NCBI GenBank assembly: GCA_963819075.1
Contig: CAWFUP010000003.1
Coordinates: 372,001 to 436,000, forward strand
Reading direction: 5' to 3'
Source of the DNA: CAVQBJ01 sp963819075
Lineage (GTDB): Bacteria > Actinomycetota > Thermoleophilia > Solirubrobacterales > Solirubrobacteraceae
Length of the DNA stretch: 64,000 nucleotides
In this document: one piece after another, positions 16,451 through 25,045 of the stretch
How the letters are laid out: each line of letters opens with the position of its first letter
Position numbering within the stretch: the first letter of the stretch is position 1
Notes under the pieces: model-generated
Database searches by the model: none
What the model saw: the letters and a program-made list of their open reading frames with translations, nothing else
What the model was told of the DNA's origin: nothing
Position numbers and translations under genes: made by a program

Positions 16451-17122
16451 TCAGACGTACAGGCGGGATCCGATGCGCACGATCGTCGCGCCCTCCTCGA
16501 CGGCGACGGCGTAGTCCTGCGTCGTCCCCATCGACAACTGCTCGAGGCCGCGCGCGGCCGCGAGCTCACGCAGCGCGGCGAACCAGCGGCGGTTGTCCCG
16601 CGGATCCTCCGAGAGCGGAGGCATCGTCATGAGCCCGGCGACCGGGACCGGCGAGCGCTCGATGAACGCGTCGAGCTCCTCCGCGGCCACGCCGGCCTTG
16701 CCGGGCTCGCGCGCGACGTTGACCTCGATGAGGATCCGCAGGCCCGGGCGCGCCTCCTCGGCGTGGCGGGCGAGCTCGCGAAGCGCGCTGTCGCTGGCCA
16801 CCGAGTGGATGAGGCGCACGTGCGGGACGATCGCCCGCACCTTGCGGCTCTGCAGCTGCCCGATGAAGTCCCATTCGAATCGCGGCCCATCCGCCGCGAC
16901 CTTCGCCTCGAGATCCTGGGCACGGTTCTCGCCGACGAGCGCGATCCCCGCGTCGGCCAGGACGCCCATCTCCTCGACCGGAACGTACTTCGTCGCCGCG
17001 AGCACCTCGACGCCGGCGGGATCGCGCGAGACGCGCTCGCAGGCGGCGGCGATCTCGCTCCGCACCGCCTCGAGGTTGGCCCGCACGCGGGCGGCTCGCA
17101 GACCGTGGATCAGCTGCGCCAT
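16451..17122 (-). CDS. YggS-family PLP homeostasis protein
   Basis: 223 residues from ATG 17122; a PROSC/YggS-type single-domain fold like alanine racemase's barrel. The PLP lysine is in LAATKYV (Lys45). HFIGQLQ..K is represented by DFIGQLQSRKVR, and LMTMPPLSEDP and LSMGTTQDY are the C-terminal signatures (usually LSMGMS.D). The family buffers pyridoxal phosphate and affects amino-acid metabolism; no enzymatic reaction is firmly known. It overlaps the pgeF 3' end by 13 nt, and sepF is next. Confidence 0.92.
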   Translation of the reverse strand: MAQLIHGLRAARVRANLEAVRSEIAAACERVSRDPAGVEVLAATKYVPVEEMGVLADAGIALVGENRAQDLEAKVAADGPRFEWDFIGQLQSRKVRAIVPHVRLIHSVASDSALRELARHAEEARPGLRILIEVNVAREPGKAGVAAEELDAFIERSPVPVAGLMTMPPLSEDPRDNRRWFAALRELAAARGLEQLSMGTTQDYAVAVEEGATIVRIGSRLYV

Positions 17123-17952
17123 GCCACCCCGGCCTGGCGACCGGTGCGCGTGCCGTCGCGCCGGTGGGAGAAGAAGAGCGACGGATCCGAGCAGATGGTG
17201 CACAGACCGACGTCGTGGACATCGCTCACCCCGGCGACGCGCAGGGCGTGCTCGGCGATGCGCTTGAGGTCGAGGCGCCGACCGTCGCGAACGCCGGGAC
17301 CATAGTCCGCGAACGCCGCCTGCACGTCCTCGCTCACCTCGTAGCAGCACACTCCGGCGCCGGGGCCGATCGCGGCGACGATCTCGCCGCCGTCCGCGAG
17401 CCCGCGCAGCGCCGCGACTCCTTCCTCGATCACTCCCGCGACCAGGCCGCGCCAACCGGCGTGGAGCATGGCGACGGCCCCGCTGCTGATGAGCGCGATC
17501 GGCAGGCAGTCCGCGGCGAGCACGACCGCCGCGACGTCGGGCAGCGCGGTGACTTGACCGTCGGCTTGCGGCCGGCCGCCGAGACGCGCCGCGCTCCACG
17601 ATCCATCCGGGATCGCGGTGACGCGCTCGACCGCGCCACCATGCACCTGCTGCCCGTGTGCGAAGCGCTCCGCCGCCACTCCGATCTGCTCGGCGAGCAG
17701 GCGCCGGTTGGCCGCCACCGCCCGCGGGTCATCGCCCGCCACCGGGCGGCCGTCGCCACCCGGAACCGTCAGGCCGAGATTGAGCGAGCCGAATGGGCCA
17801 ACCGACACGCCGCCGCGGCGCGTCGTGAACAGCACGTGGCCGCCGACCAGATCGATCGCGACGTGCTGACCGTCAGCCCGGAACGGCGCCGGGAGCGCGA
17901 TCGCCCCGCCCAACCGATCGGGCGCTCTGCTCGCTGCCCCGGCCCGGGTCAT
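17110..17952 (-). CDS. pgeF: PgeF/YfiH (LACC1-like) multicopper-fold purine nucleoside phosphorylase
   Basis: 280 residues from ATG 17952, which overlaps the upstream cca stop by 4 nt. Diagnostic motifs are HGQQVHGG, VLAADCLPIAL, MLHAGWRGL and GPGAGVCCYEV, which supply the zinc-binding His/Cys set of the YfiH family. Family members act as purine nucleoside phosphorylase/adenosine deaminase, and have also been reported to edit peptidoglycan precursors; the substrate here is not shown. In-frame sequence upstream of the ATG belongs to cca and was not included. The yggS neighbour is typical. Confidence 0.9.
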   Translation of the reverse strand: MTRAGAASRAPDRLGGAIALPAPFRADGQHVAIDLVGGHVLFTTRRGGVSVGPFGSLNLGLTVPGGDGRPVAGDDPRAVAANRRLLAEQIGVAAERFAHGQQVHGGAVERVTAIPDGSWSAARLGGRPQADGQVTALPDVAAVVLAADCLPIALISSGAVAMLHAGWRGLVAGVIEEGVAALRGLADGGEIVAAIGPGAGVCCYEVSEDVQAAFADYGPGVRDGRRLDLKRIAEHALRVAGVSDVHDVGLCTICSDPSLFFSHRRDGTRTGRQAGVAWRS

Positions 17953-19259
17953 CGGGCCACCTCGCTGTCGAGCGCCGCCGCCAGCTGGGCGTCGCGATCG
18001 TCGGGGAGCTCGCCGTCGAGGCGCCGGTCGAGCGTCACGGCGAGACGCCGTCCGAGCTCCGGTCCCGCCGCGATCCCGGCGGCGAGCAGGTCGTCGCCGC
18101 TGATGCGCAGGCGCATGTGTCGCCATTGCCACAGCCAGTCATACGCGGCGCCGCGCGGGCCGAGCGCGCCGCCGATCGCCACGGCCTCGGGCGGGGCGCT
18201 ACCGACGGCGGCCCGGACCTCGGACGGTCGTCGCGCCACGGCGAGATCGTCGACGAGCCGCGGGATCGACGATGCAGCGGCGAGCACGCGATCTCGATCC
18301 GGCGCGGTGAACTCCAGTCGCGTCAGCCAGGCGCGCAGTTCCGCTCCCGGGTCCTCGGCCGCCGACAGCGAGAGTGGCAGCGCGAGTGCGGCGAGCAACA
18401 GAAGGTCGCGGCGACCGTCGCGAGGCAGGAGCGCCAGCGCGCTCGCGCTGAGGGCACGATCGAAGCGCAGGCGCGCGTGCAGCGCGGTCAGCGCGCCGAT
18501 GCGGTCGAGCTCCTGCAGGGCGCCCACGGCCTCCCGCTCGGCGAGCACCAGGCGCAGCTCGGCGCCGACACGCGCCCCACTGAGCGTGCGCAGCGCACCC
18601 GCGGCGACCGCGCGCCCGGCCAGCAGGCGCGTGTGCTCCTCGGGGTCGAAGGCCAGTCGTGCGCAGTAGCGGGCGAGCCGCAGCAGCCGTGTCGGGTCGT
18701 CGATGAAGCTGGCGTCGTGCAGGACTCGCAGACGCCCCTCGGCGAGGTCATCGAGCGCGTGGGGCGCGCCGCGCACGCGCTCGGGCTCGGGCTCGTCGAG
18801 CGCGACGGCGATCGCGTTGACCGTGAAATCCCGGCGCGCCAGATCGTCCTGGAGCGAGGCCGGGGCAACGTCGGGGAGCGCCCCCGGCTGCTCGTAGGTC
18901 TCGCGCCGTGCGGTGGCCACGTCGAGTCGGACGACGCCGTCGGCGTCGCTGACCTGGGCGGTGAGGAAGTCGGCGTGCTCGATGACCGAGCCGCCGAGGG
19001 CCGCGCCGATCTCGGCGGCGACGGCGGCGGTGACCTCGGGGGCAGCGGCGACGATCACATCGATCTCGCGCGGGTGGCGCCCGAGCAGAACGTCGCGCAC
19101 GGTCCCGCCCACGAGCCATAGCCCCGGGGTGCGTCCGGCGACGGCGAGCAGCGCGCGCCCGGCCTCGCTGCGGGGGAGCTCGTCCAGCGCCCGCAGTGGA
19201 TCGGGCGGAGGCGGCGGGATCAGGCCGGAGCGAGTGATTGGGTGATCGTCGGTGGTCAC
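17949..19259 (-). CDS. CCA tRNA nucleotidyltransferase / poly(A) polymerase family protein
   Basis: 436 residues, class II nucleotidyltransferase. The N-terminal head has GLWLVGGTVRDVLLGRHPREIDVIV, then RRDFTVNAIAV and DDPTRLLRLARY, the standard CCA/PcnB motifs. The catalytic carboxylate pair is normally DxD; here it reads EID, Glu replacing the first Asp. The C-terminal half is helical without an HD domain. It probably adds or repairs the tRNA 3' CCA, although poly(A) addition cannot be excluded. The gene is followed by pgeF with 4-nt overlap. Confidence 0.85.
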   Translation of the reverse strand: MTTDDHPITRSGLIPPPPPDPLRALDELPRSEAGRALLAVAGRTPGLWLVGGTVRDVLLGRHPREIDVIVAAAPEVTAAVAAEIGAALGGSVIEHADFLTAQVSDADGVVRLDVATARRETYEQPGALPDVAPASLQDDLARRDFTVNAIAVALDEPEPERVRGAPHALDDLAEGRLRVLHDASFIDDPTRLLRLARYCARLAFDPEEHTRLLAGRAVAAGALRTLSGARVGAELRLVLAEREAVGALQELDRIGALTALHARLRFDRALSASALALLPRDGRRDLLLLAALALPLSLSAAEDPGAELRAWLTRLEFTAPDRDRVLAAASSIPRLVDDLAVARRPSEVRAAVGSAPPEAVAIGGALGPRGAAYDWLWQWRHMRLRISGDDLLAAGIAAGPELGRRLAVTLDRRLDGELPDDRDAQLAAALDSEVAR

Positions 19260-19292
19260 GACGCCTCGGCTCGCCGTCCGTCGCCGGGGCGT

Positions 19293-20075
19293 CTACGCAT
19301 CGAGGTCGGCGACCGGAGTGAAGTCACGCACCGCCAGCCCAGCGGCGGCGAGGTAGGCGCGCGCCTCGCCGACCGTGTGCTGGCCGTAGTGGAAGATCGA
19401 CGCGCACAGCACGGCGTCGGCGCCGGCCCGCAGCGCCTCGGCGAGATGCTCGAGCGTGCCCGCGCCCCCGGAGGCGATCACCGGCACGTTGACGGCGCCC
19501 GCCACGGCCGCGGTGAGCTCGAGGTCGTACCCGTCGCTGGTCCCATCGCGATCCATGCTCGTCAGGAGGATCTCACCGGCGCCGCGCTCCACGCCCTCCA
19601 CGGCCCACTCCACGACGTCGCGCCCGGTCGGCGTGCGTCCGCCAGCCACGACGACCTCCCACCCTCCCTGAGCGCGAGCGCGCGCGTCGATGGCGAGCAC
19701 GACGCACTGCGCGCCGAACACCTCGGCGAGCTCGGTGACGAGCTCGGGCCGCGAGACCGCGGCCGAGTTGACCGACACCTTGTCCGACCCGGCGTCGAGG
19801 ACGGCCTGCGCGTCTGGAACCGAGCGGATCCCACCGCCGATCGTGAACGGCACGAACACGTTGTCGGCGGTCCGCCGCGCGAGCTCGACGATCGTGTCGC
19901 GCTTCTCGTGCGTCGCGGTGATGTCGAGGAAGACGATCTCGTCGGCGCCGGACCGGTCGTAGAACGCAGCGAGCTCGACGGGGTCGCCGGCGTCGCGGAT
20001 ATCGACGAAGTTCGTCCCCTTCACGACGCGACCGGCGTCGACGTCCAGGCACGGGATGATTCGCTTGTAGTGCAT
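19293..20075 (-). CDS. hisF: Imidazole glycerol phosphate synthase cyclase subunit
   Basis: 260 residues from ATG 20075. HisF with HisH converts PRFAR and ammonia to imidazole glycerol phosphate and AICAR. Barrel motifs: RIIPCLDVDAGRVVKGTNF with the catalytic Asp of the first strand, FTIGGGIRS, KVSVNSAAV and the second catalytic Asp in LLTSMDRDGT. Phosphate-binding loops are near VIASGGAG. It is separated from hisA by 2.9 kb that hold the MMPL and MarR genes. Confidence 0.97.
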   Translation of the reverse strand: MHYKRIIPCLDVDAGRVVKGTNFVDIRDAGDPVELAAFYDRSGADEIVFLDITATHEKRDTIVELARRTADNVFVPFTIGGGIRSVPDAQAVLDAGSDKVSVNSAAVSRPELVTELAEVFGAQCVVLAIDARARAQGGWEVVVAGGRTPTGRDVVEWAVEGVERGAGEILLTSMDRDGTSDGYDLELTAAVAGAVNVPVIASGGAGTLEHLAEALRAGADAVLCASIFHYGQHTVGEARAYLAAAGLAVRDFTPVADLDA

Positions 20076-20144
20076 CTGCCGGCCACGGTAGCGCGCCGCC
20101 GGGCCCGTGCGCCGCGGGCGCACGGGCGTCGGTCGGGCGAGGCG

Positions 20145-22353
20145 CTACGCCGGCGTGCCGACGGGCTCGCTCTCGCGCTCGTCGGCGGCCGGCTCCGCCC
20201 CGCCCTCACCGCGGGCCAGCGAGCCCTCGATGTTGAAGTGCGGCAGGCGGGCGTCGAGCCATGCGGGCAGACGCCACGTCGTCTCGCCGAGCAGCTCGAG
20301 CACCGCGGGCAGCATCACGCAGCGAATCACGACCGCATCGAGGAACACGGCAGCGGCGAGGCCGAAGCCAAACTCCTTCAGCACGCGCTCGTTGCCGATC
20401 AGGAACGACAGGAACACGCAGACCATGATCGCCGCCGCCGCGCTGATGACGCGGCCGGTGAGCGCGATCCCGTCGCCGACGGCGTCCGTGGCGTTGCCCT
20501 GGCGCACCCACTCCTCGCGCACACGCGAGATGAGGAACACCTCGTAGTCCATCGACAGGCCGAACACGACCGCGAACATGAGCACCGGGATCCAGGGCTC
20601 GATCGGGCCAGGCTGTACGCCGATCACGCTCGCCGAACCAGCCCCATTGGAAGATCGCCACCGTCGCGCCGACCGCCCCGCCGATGCTGAGGAGGTTCAT
20701 GGCGGCGGCCTGCAACGGGATGACGATCGACCGGAAGATGACGAACAGCAGCAGCGCCGAGAGCACGACGACGAGCCCGATGAACAGCGGCAGCTTGCTC
20801 GAGAGGACGCTCGCGAAGTCGATCGATCCGGCCGTGAAGCCACCGACGAGGATCTTCTGTCCGCTGCTCGCCTCGATCGGGGGGATGACCGTCGAGCGCA
20901 GGTGGTTGACGAGATTGGTCGTGGCGAGGTCCTGCGGCGCGGAGTCGGGGAACGCCTGTATCACGGCGACGTCGCCGGACGGGCTCAGGCGCGGTTGGCT
21001 GACGGCGCCGACATCGGGCGTGGCCGCGACCGCCGCTCGCAGCGTCGGCAGGCCGGACACGTCACCGCGGTGCGGCAGCTCCGAGACGATCACCAGCGGA
21101 CCGTTGAACCCGGCCCCGAAGCCCTGCGCGAGCAGATCGAAGGACTTGCGCGAGTTGAGGCTCGTGGCGTTGTTCCCGGCGTCGGTGTTGTCCAGGCGCA
21201 GCGCGATGGCCGGCGCGAGGAACAGGATCATCACCGCGAGCGAGGCGAGCGCAAGCGGCCAGGGCCGCTTCTGCACGGTCCGGCTCCAGCGCCGCCAGGC
21301 CGTCTCGCCGCGCTCCTCGCCGCGCGCGGCCCGCGCCCGCGCCCGCCGACCCGGCCGCGCGACCTTCGCCCCGAAGCGCCCGAGCATCGCCGGGAGGAGC
21401 GTCAGCGAGGCGAGGAGGACCATCAGGACGGCGAGCACGGACGCGATCGCCAGGCCATACAGGAACGCGACGCCGGTGGCGAACATGCCGAACAGGGCGA
21501 TCATCACCGTCGTGCCGGCGAGCAAGACCGCGCGCCCGGACGTGTCCATCGACGCGATGATCGACGCCTCCACGTCGCCCGTCAGCTCGTACGCCTCCTT
21601 GAAGCGGGTCACGATGAACAGCGCGTAGTCGACGCCGACGCCGAGCCCGATCATGAGGGCGAGCTCGCTCGCAGTGTTCGGCATGTCGAAGACGTGCGTC
21701 GACAGCCCGATGAGCGCCACGCCACTGACCAGTCCGAATCCGGCGGTGATGAGCGGCATGCCGGCGGCCGTGAGCGACCCGAATGTGAAGAGCAGGATGA
21801 TCAGCGCGGCGATCACGCCGACGGTCGTGGCCGGACCAATGCTGAAACCCTCGGCCTGTTGGACGACCGCGCCGCCGGCCGCGACCTTCAGTCCGGGCAC
21901 GTGGATGGACTCGACCTGCGCGATGAGCGCCTTGCCGGTGGTATCGGGGAGGAGGTTCGCCCGCTTGTCGTACGTGACCGACGCAAACGCGGTGCGACGG
22001 TCCTTGGAGACCTGCAGCGCGCCGCGCGTCGTGTACGGACTGACGACCCCGGCGATGTGCGGCAGTTGCGCGACGCGCGCCAGCATCGGCTCGATCGCCG
22101 CCCGCACTGCGGGTGAGTCGATGGTCCCGCTGGACGTGTGCCAGACGACCTGGTCGATGTCGCCGCTCTGGGCGGGGAACTTGCTGACGAGCAGGTCCGA
22201 GGCGCGCTGCGCCTCGGTACCCGGCAGCTGGAAGTTGGTGGAGTAGTTGCGGCCCGCCGCCGAGGCGAGCACGGTCGTGCCGATGGCGATCACCAGCCAC
22301 GCCGCCACGACGTAGCGGCGGTGGCGGACGCACCAGCGGGCGAGTTTCAGCAT
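20145..22353 (-). CDS. MMPL/RND-family membrane transporter, interrupted by one surplus base
   Basis: About 735 residues if joined. ATG 22353 has AAGGAGG upstream. The N-terminal helix and a long extracytoplasmic loop are followed by a first membrane half (GLGVGVDYALFIVTRFKE). A central TM (LVVVLSALLLFVIFRSIVIP) follows. The second half (VFGLSMDYEVFLISRVREEW) is in another frame. The shift is at about 20622-20634, after the phrase FQWGWFG. Total length is 3n+1, so one extra base explains it. The family exports lipids or hydrophobic compounds by proton motive force. A divergent marR gene 107 bp away is the likely regulator. It may be a true pseudogene or a sequencing error. Confidence 0.85.
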
Positions 22354-22440
22354 CCGGCGGCCTCCTTGAGAGGGGGGGTCAGGGGGGCACCGACGAGCGT
22401 AGCGCGCGACGGCAGCGGGCACGCTCGCATTGGTTGCAAA

Positions 22441-22462
22441 ACAGTTTATACTTCAAACTATG
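22441..22462 (+). promoter_or_regulatory. Leaderless -10 element and palindrome at the marR start
   Basis: A short AT-rich island in GC-rich DNA. TATACT at 22447-22452 is a near-perfect -10. The ATG at 22460 lies 8 nt downstream, so transcription would begin at or next to the start codon (a leaderless mRNA). No Shine-Dalgarno is present. AGTTT-ATACTTC-AAACT (22443-22459) is an inverted repeat covering the -10, a good place for MarR autoregulation and control of the divergent MMPL gene. No clear -35 was found. Confidence 0.55.
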
Positions 22463-22996
22463 GCTGTCAAGGGGGCTGCGAGCGCGAAACATGTGGTGGG
22501 TGGGCGCAGCGAGGGCGCGCCCCTGAACGTCGACGCGGATCTCGCCGAGCTGCTGCGTCTCATGCCACCCGTCGTCCGCGGCCTGCGAGCCGGTCGCGGG
22601 ACGGAGCCGCTCGACGAGCACGCCGCCGAGATGAAGGCGCTCTTCAAGGCGGGCCCGCTCGGCCCGCGTCACGTGCCCGTCATGATCGTGCTCATGCTCG
22701 AGGACCAGATGGCGGTCAGCGATCTCGCTTCGCGCCTCGGGCTGAGCGTCGCCACCGTGAGCCTGATGACCGGCGAGCTCGCGCGCGCCGGGCTCGTCGA
22801 GCGCCGCGAGGACGAGCGCGATCGCCGGCGGACGCTCGTCAGCGTCGCCGAGCAGTACCGCGAGCGGCTCGTGCCGCTCGTACGCGAGCGCCTCGGCCCG
22901 CTGCGGCGTGGACTCGAGCAGATGGACCCCAACGTGCGGGCGGGCTTCCTGGCCGGCTGGCGCGTCCTGGCCGCCGAGCTCAGCGATCCGGACTGA
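22460..22996 (+). CDS. MarR-family transcriptional regulator
   Basis: 178 residues from ATG 22460. An in-frame TTG 30 nt upstream lies in the promoter and was rejected. The winged-helix core is VMIVLMLEDQMAVSDLASRLGLSVATVSLMTGELARAGLVERREDERDRRRTLVSV (quoted in overlapping pieces it matches the MarR HTH and the DxRxxR wing: DERDRRRTLV). Helices at both ends would form the dimer interface. Divergent from the MMPL exporter, the usual arrangement for a local repressor. The ligand is unknown. It is convergent with hisA, with 20 nt between stops. Confidence 0.88.
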   Translation: MAVKGAASAKHVVGGRSEGAPLNVDADLAELLRLMPPVVRGLRAGRGTEPLDEHAAEMKALFKAGPLGPRHVPVMIVLMLEDQMAVSDLASRLGLSVATVSLMTGELARAGLVERREDERDRRRTLVSVAEQYRERLVPLVRERLGPLRRGLEQMDPNVRAGFLAGWRVLAAELSDPD

Positions 22997-23016
22997 CGCG
23001 CGGGTGAGCGCGGGGC

Positions 23017-23775
23017 TCAGGCCTCGTGCAGGACGTCGTCGCGCACCGCGTGGCCGTCGAGCAGGGTCTGCGCCTCGCGCACGGTGAAGCGACGCTCGTA
23101 GAGGGCCTTGCCGACGATCACCCCGGCGAGGTTGACCTGGCGCAGTGCTACGAGCGCTTCGAGGTCAGCGAGCCGGCCGATGCCGGCCGAGTACAGGAAC
23201 CGCCCGCGCACCGTCTCGGCGACGTGACGCACCTCGTCGAGGTCGGGGCCCTCGAGCATGCCGTCGCGGTCGACGTTCGTGTAGACGAGGTTGCGCACGC
23301 CGCGCTCCTGTAGGCGCCGGATGACCGTCTCGGTCGTCATCTGCGTCGTCTCCTGCCAGCCGGCGGTCGTGATGTTGCCACCGCGAACGTCGACCGAGAC
23401 GAGCACGCGCTCGGGCCAGGCGCGCAGCACCTCGTCGAGGAATTCGACGTCGGTGAACGCCGCCGTGCCGAGGATGACTCGCTGGGCTCCGGCGCGCAGC
23501 GCATCACGCACGGCGGGCAACGAGCGCAGCCCCCCGCCGTACTGGACGGGCACTTCGAGCTCGGTGGTGATGCGCCGCAGATGCTCGAGGTTGACTGGCT
23601 GGCCGGCCTTCGCTCCGTCGAGGTCGACGACGTGCAGCCAGCGGGCGCCGTCGGCCACCCAATCGCGAGCGGCGGACAGAGGGTCCTGGTCGTAGACCTT
23701 CTTGGCCTTGAAGTCGCCCTTCTCCAGGCGCACCGCGTTGCCTTCGAGGATGTCGATCGCCGGATAGAGGATCAT
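23017..23775 (-). CDS. hisA: Phosphoribosylformimino-5-aminoimidazole carboxamide ribotide isomerase
   Basis: 252 residues. HisA isomerises ProFAR to PRFAR. Barrel features: ILYPAIDILEGNAVRL with the catalytic Asp, VQYGGGLRS, VILGTAAF and YTNVDRDGML with the second Asp. The actinobacterial bifunctional PriA also does the TrpF reaction; sequence alone does not tell which applies here. The start ATG 23775 overlaps hisH by 4 nt. It is the last gene of the hisZGDBHA run. Confidence 0.95.
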   Translation of the reverse strand: MILYPAIDILEGNAVRLEKGDFKAKKVYDQDPLSAARDWVADGARWLHVVDLDGAKAGQPVNLEHLRRITTELEVPVQYGGGLRSLPAVRDALRAGAQRVILGTAAFTDVEFLDEVLRAWPERVLVSVDVRGGNITTAGWQETTQMTTETVIRRLQERGVRNLVYTNVDRDGMLEGPDLDEVRHVAETVRGRFLYSAGIGRLADLEALVALRQVNLAGVIVGKALYERRFTVREAQTLLDGHAVRDDVLHEA

Positions 23776-24446
23776 CGCACCGGCGCGATGAGCGGCGTCG
23801 CCACGGTCGCCACGGCACCGCGCTGGCAGAGCGCCGCGAAGTTGGCGAGCAGGCGCAGCCCGTGCGTCGAGGACTTCTCGGGGTGAAACTGCACGCCGTA
23901 GAAGGAGCCTCGCGCCACGATCGTCGCGAACCGGGTCCCGTACTCCGCACGCGCGAGCACGTCCTGCTCGTCGCGTGGGTGAGCGACGTAGGAATGCACG
24001 TGGTAGAAGGCACAGCGCTCGGGCAGTCCGGCGCGCAGCGGCGAGTCGCGCGCGAACGTGACCAGGTTCCAGCCGATGTGGGGCAGGTTCAGCTCGCCTG
24101 GCTCCAGGCGCCGCACCGCGCCGGGGATGATGCCCAGCCCCTCGGCGCCGCCGAGCTCGGTCGAGGAATCGAACGCGAGCTGCATGCCGAGGCACAGGCC
24201 GAGCACCGGGACGCCAGCGAGCACACGCTCGCGCACGAGATCGTCGAGGCCGAGCTCGCGCAGGCGCTGCATCCCGTGGGCGAAGGCGCCGACGCCGGGG
24301 AGGATGAGCCCGTCGGCCGCGCGCAGCGCATCGTGGGCGCCGGTCAGGCGTGCCGGCGCGCCGACGTGCGCGAGCGCCTTCTCGACCGAGCGGCGGTTAC
24401 CCATCCCGTAGTCGACGATGGCGATCGCTGGCCGCGCGACGCTCAC
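23772..24446 (-). CDS. hisH: Imidazole glycerol phosphate synthase glutaminase subunit
   Basis: 224 residues from GTG 24446. Class I glutamine amidotransferase that delivers ammonia to HisF. The nucleophile Cys is in VLGLCLGMQ; the His-Glu pair is in YGVQFHPEKS. AIVDYGMGNRRSVEKAL is the standard HisH N-terminus. Overlaps hisB and hisA by 4 nt each, so translation is coupled. Its partner hisF is not adjacent but lies beyond the MMPL/marR genes. Confidence 0.96.
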   Translation of the reverse strand: MSVARPAIAIVDYGMGNRRSVEKALAHVGAPARLTGAHDALRAADGLILPGVGAFAHGMQRLRELGLDDLVRERVLAGVPVLGLCLGMQLAFDSSTELGGAEGLGIIPGAVRRLEPGELNLPHIGWNLVTFARDSPLRAGLPERCAFYHVHSYVAHPRDEQDVLARAEYGTRFATIVARGSFYGVQFHPEKSSTHGLRLLANFAALCQRGAVATVATPLIAPVR

Positions 24447-25045
24447 GTGAGCGTCCCCTTCGTGCTCGGCACGCCCGTCTCGGTCGGGTCGAGCGCGATC
24501 GCGCCGCGCAGTGCGCGGGCGAACGCCTTGAACGCCGCCTCGATCATGTGGTGGGCGTTCGTGCCCGCCTCGACGCGCAGATGCAGCGTGATCTTCGCCG
24601 CGGTGGCGAACGCTCGGAAGAACTCCTCGGCGAGCTCGTGATCGAAGCCGCCGGTGCCGCCCGGCGGCAGCGCCGCCTCGAACAGCGTGAACGGCCGCCC
24701 GGAGATGTCGATCGCGCAGCTCGCGCGTGCCTCGTCCATCGGGATCGTCGCCGATCCGTAGCGCATGATCCCCGCGCGATCGGCGAGCGCCTCGTCGAGG
24801 GCGCGCCCGAGCACGATCGCGGTGTCCTCGACGGTGTGGTGGGCGCCGGTCTGCAGGTCGCCGCTCACGGCGACGTCGAGGTCGAGGCGTCCGTGGCGCG
24901 CAAGCAGATCGAGCATGTGATCGAGGAAGCCCACACCGGTCTGGCGGGTGCCCAGGCCCGTCCCGTCGAGCGCCAGCACGAGGCGCACCTGCGTCTCCGC
25001 GGTGTCGCGCTTGATCGTGGCCGTGCGGGTCTGCGTGACCGTCAT
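24443..25045 (-). CDS. hisB: Imidazoleglycerol-phosphate dehydratase
   Basis: 200 residues, the monofunctional IGPD without a phosphatase domain. It dehydrates imidazole glycerol phosphate to the acetol phosphate. Mn-binding histidine motifs are seen in FLDHMLDLLARHG, GDLQTGAHHTVEDTAI, FDHELAEEFF and EAGTNAHHMIEAAFKA. ATG 25045 overlaps hisD by 4 nt. Confidence 0.97.
   Translation of the reverse strand: MTVTQTRTATIKRDTAETQVRLVLALDGTGLGTRQTGVGFLDHMLDLLARHGRLDLDVAVSGDLQTGAHHTVEDTAIVLGRALDEALADRAGIMRYGSATIPMDEARASCAIDISGRPFTLFEAALPPGGTGGFDHELAEEFFRAFATAAKITLHLRVEAGTNAHHMIEAAFKAFARALRGAIALDPTETGVPSTKGTLT

Noticed and set aside
20620..20640. Programmed +1 frameshifting in the MMPL gene
   Set aside because: No slippery codon with stop or internal Shine-Dalgarno, and four other genes show the same single-base defect, favouring sequence error or plain mutation.
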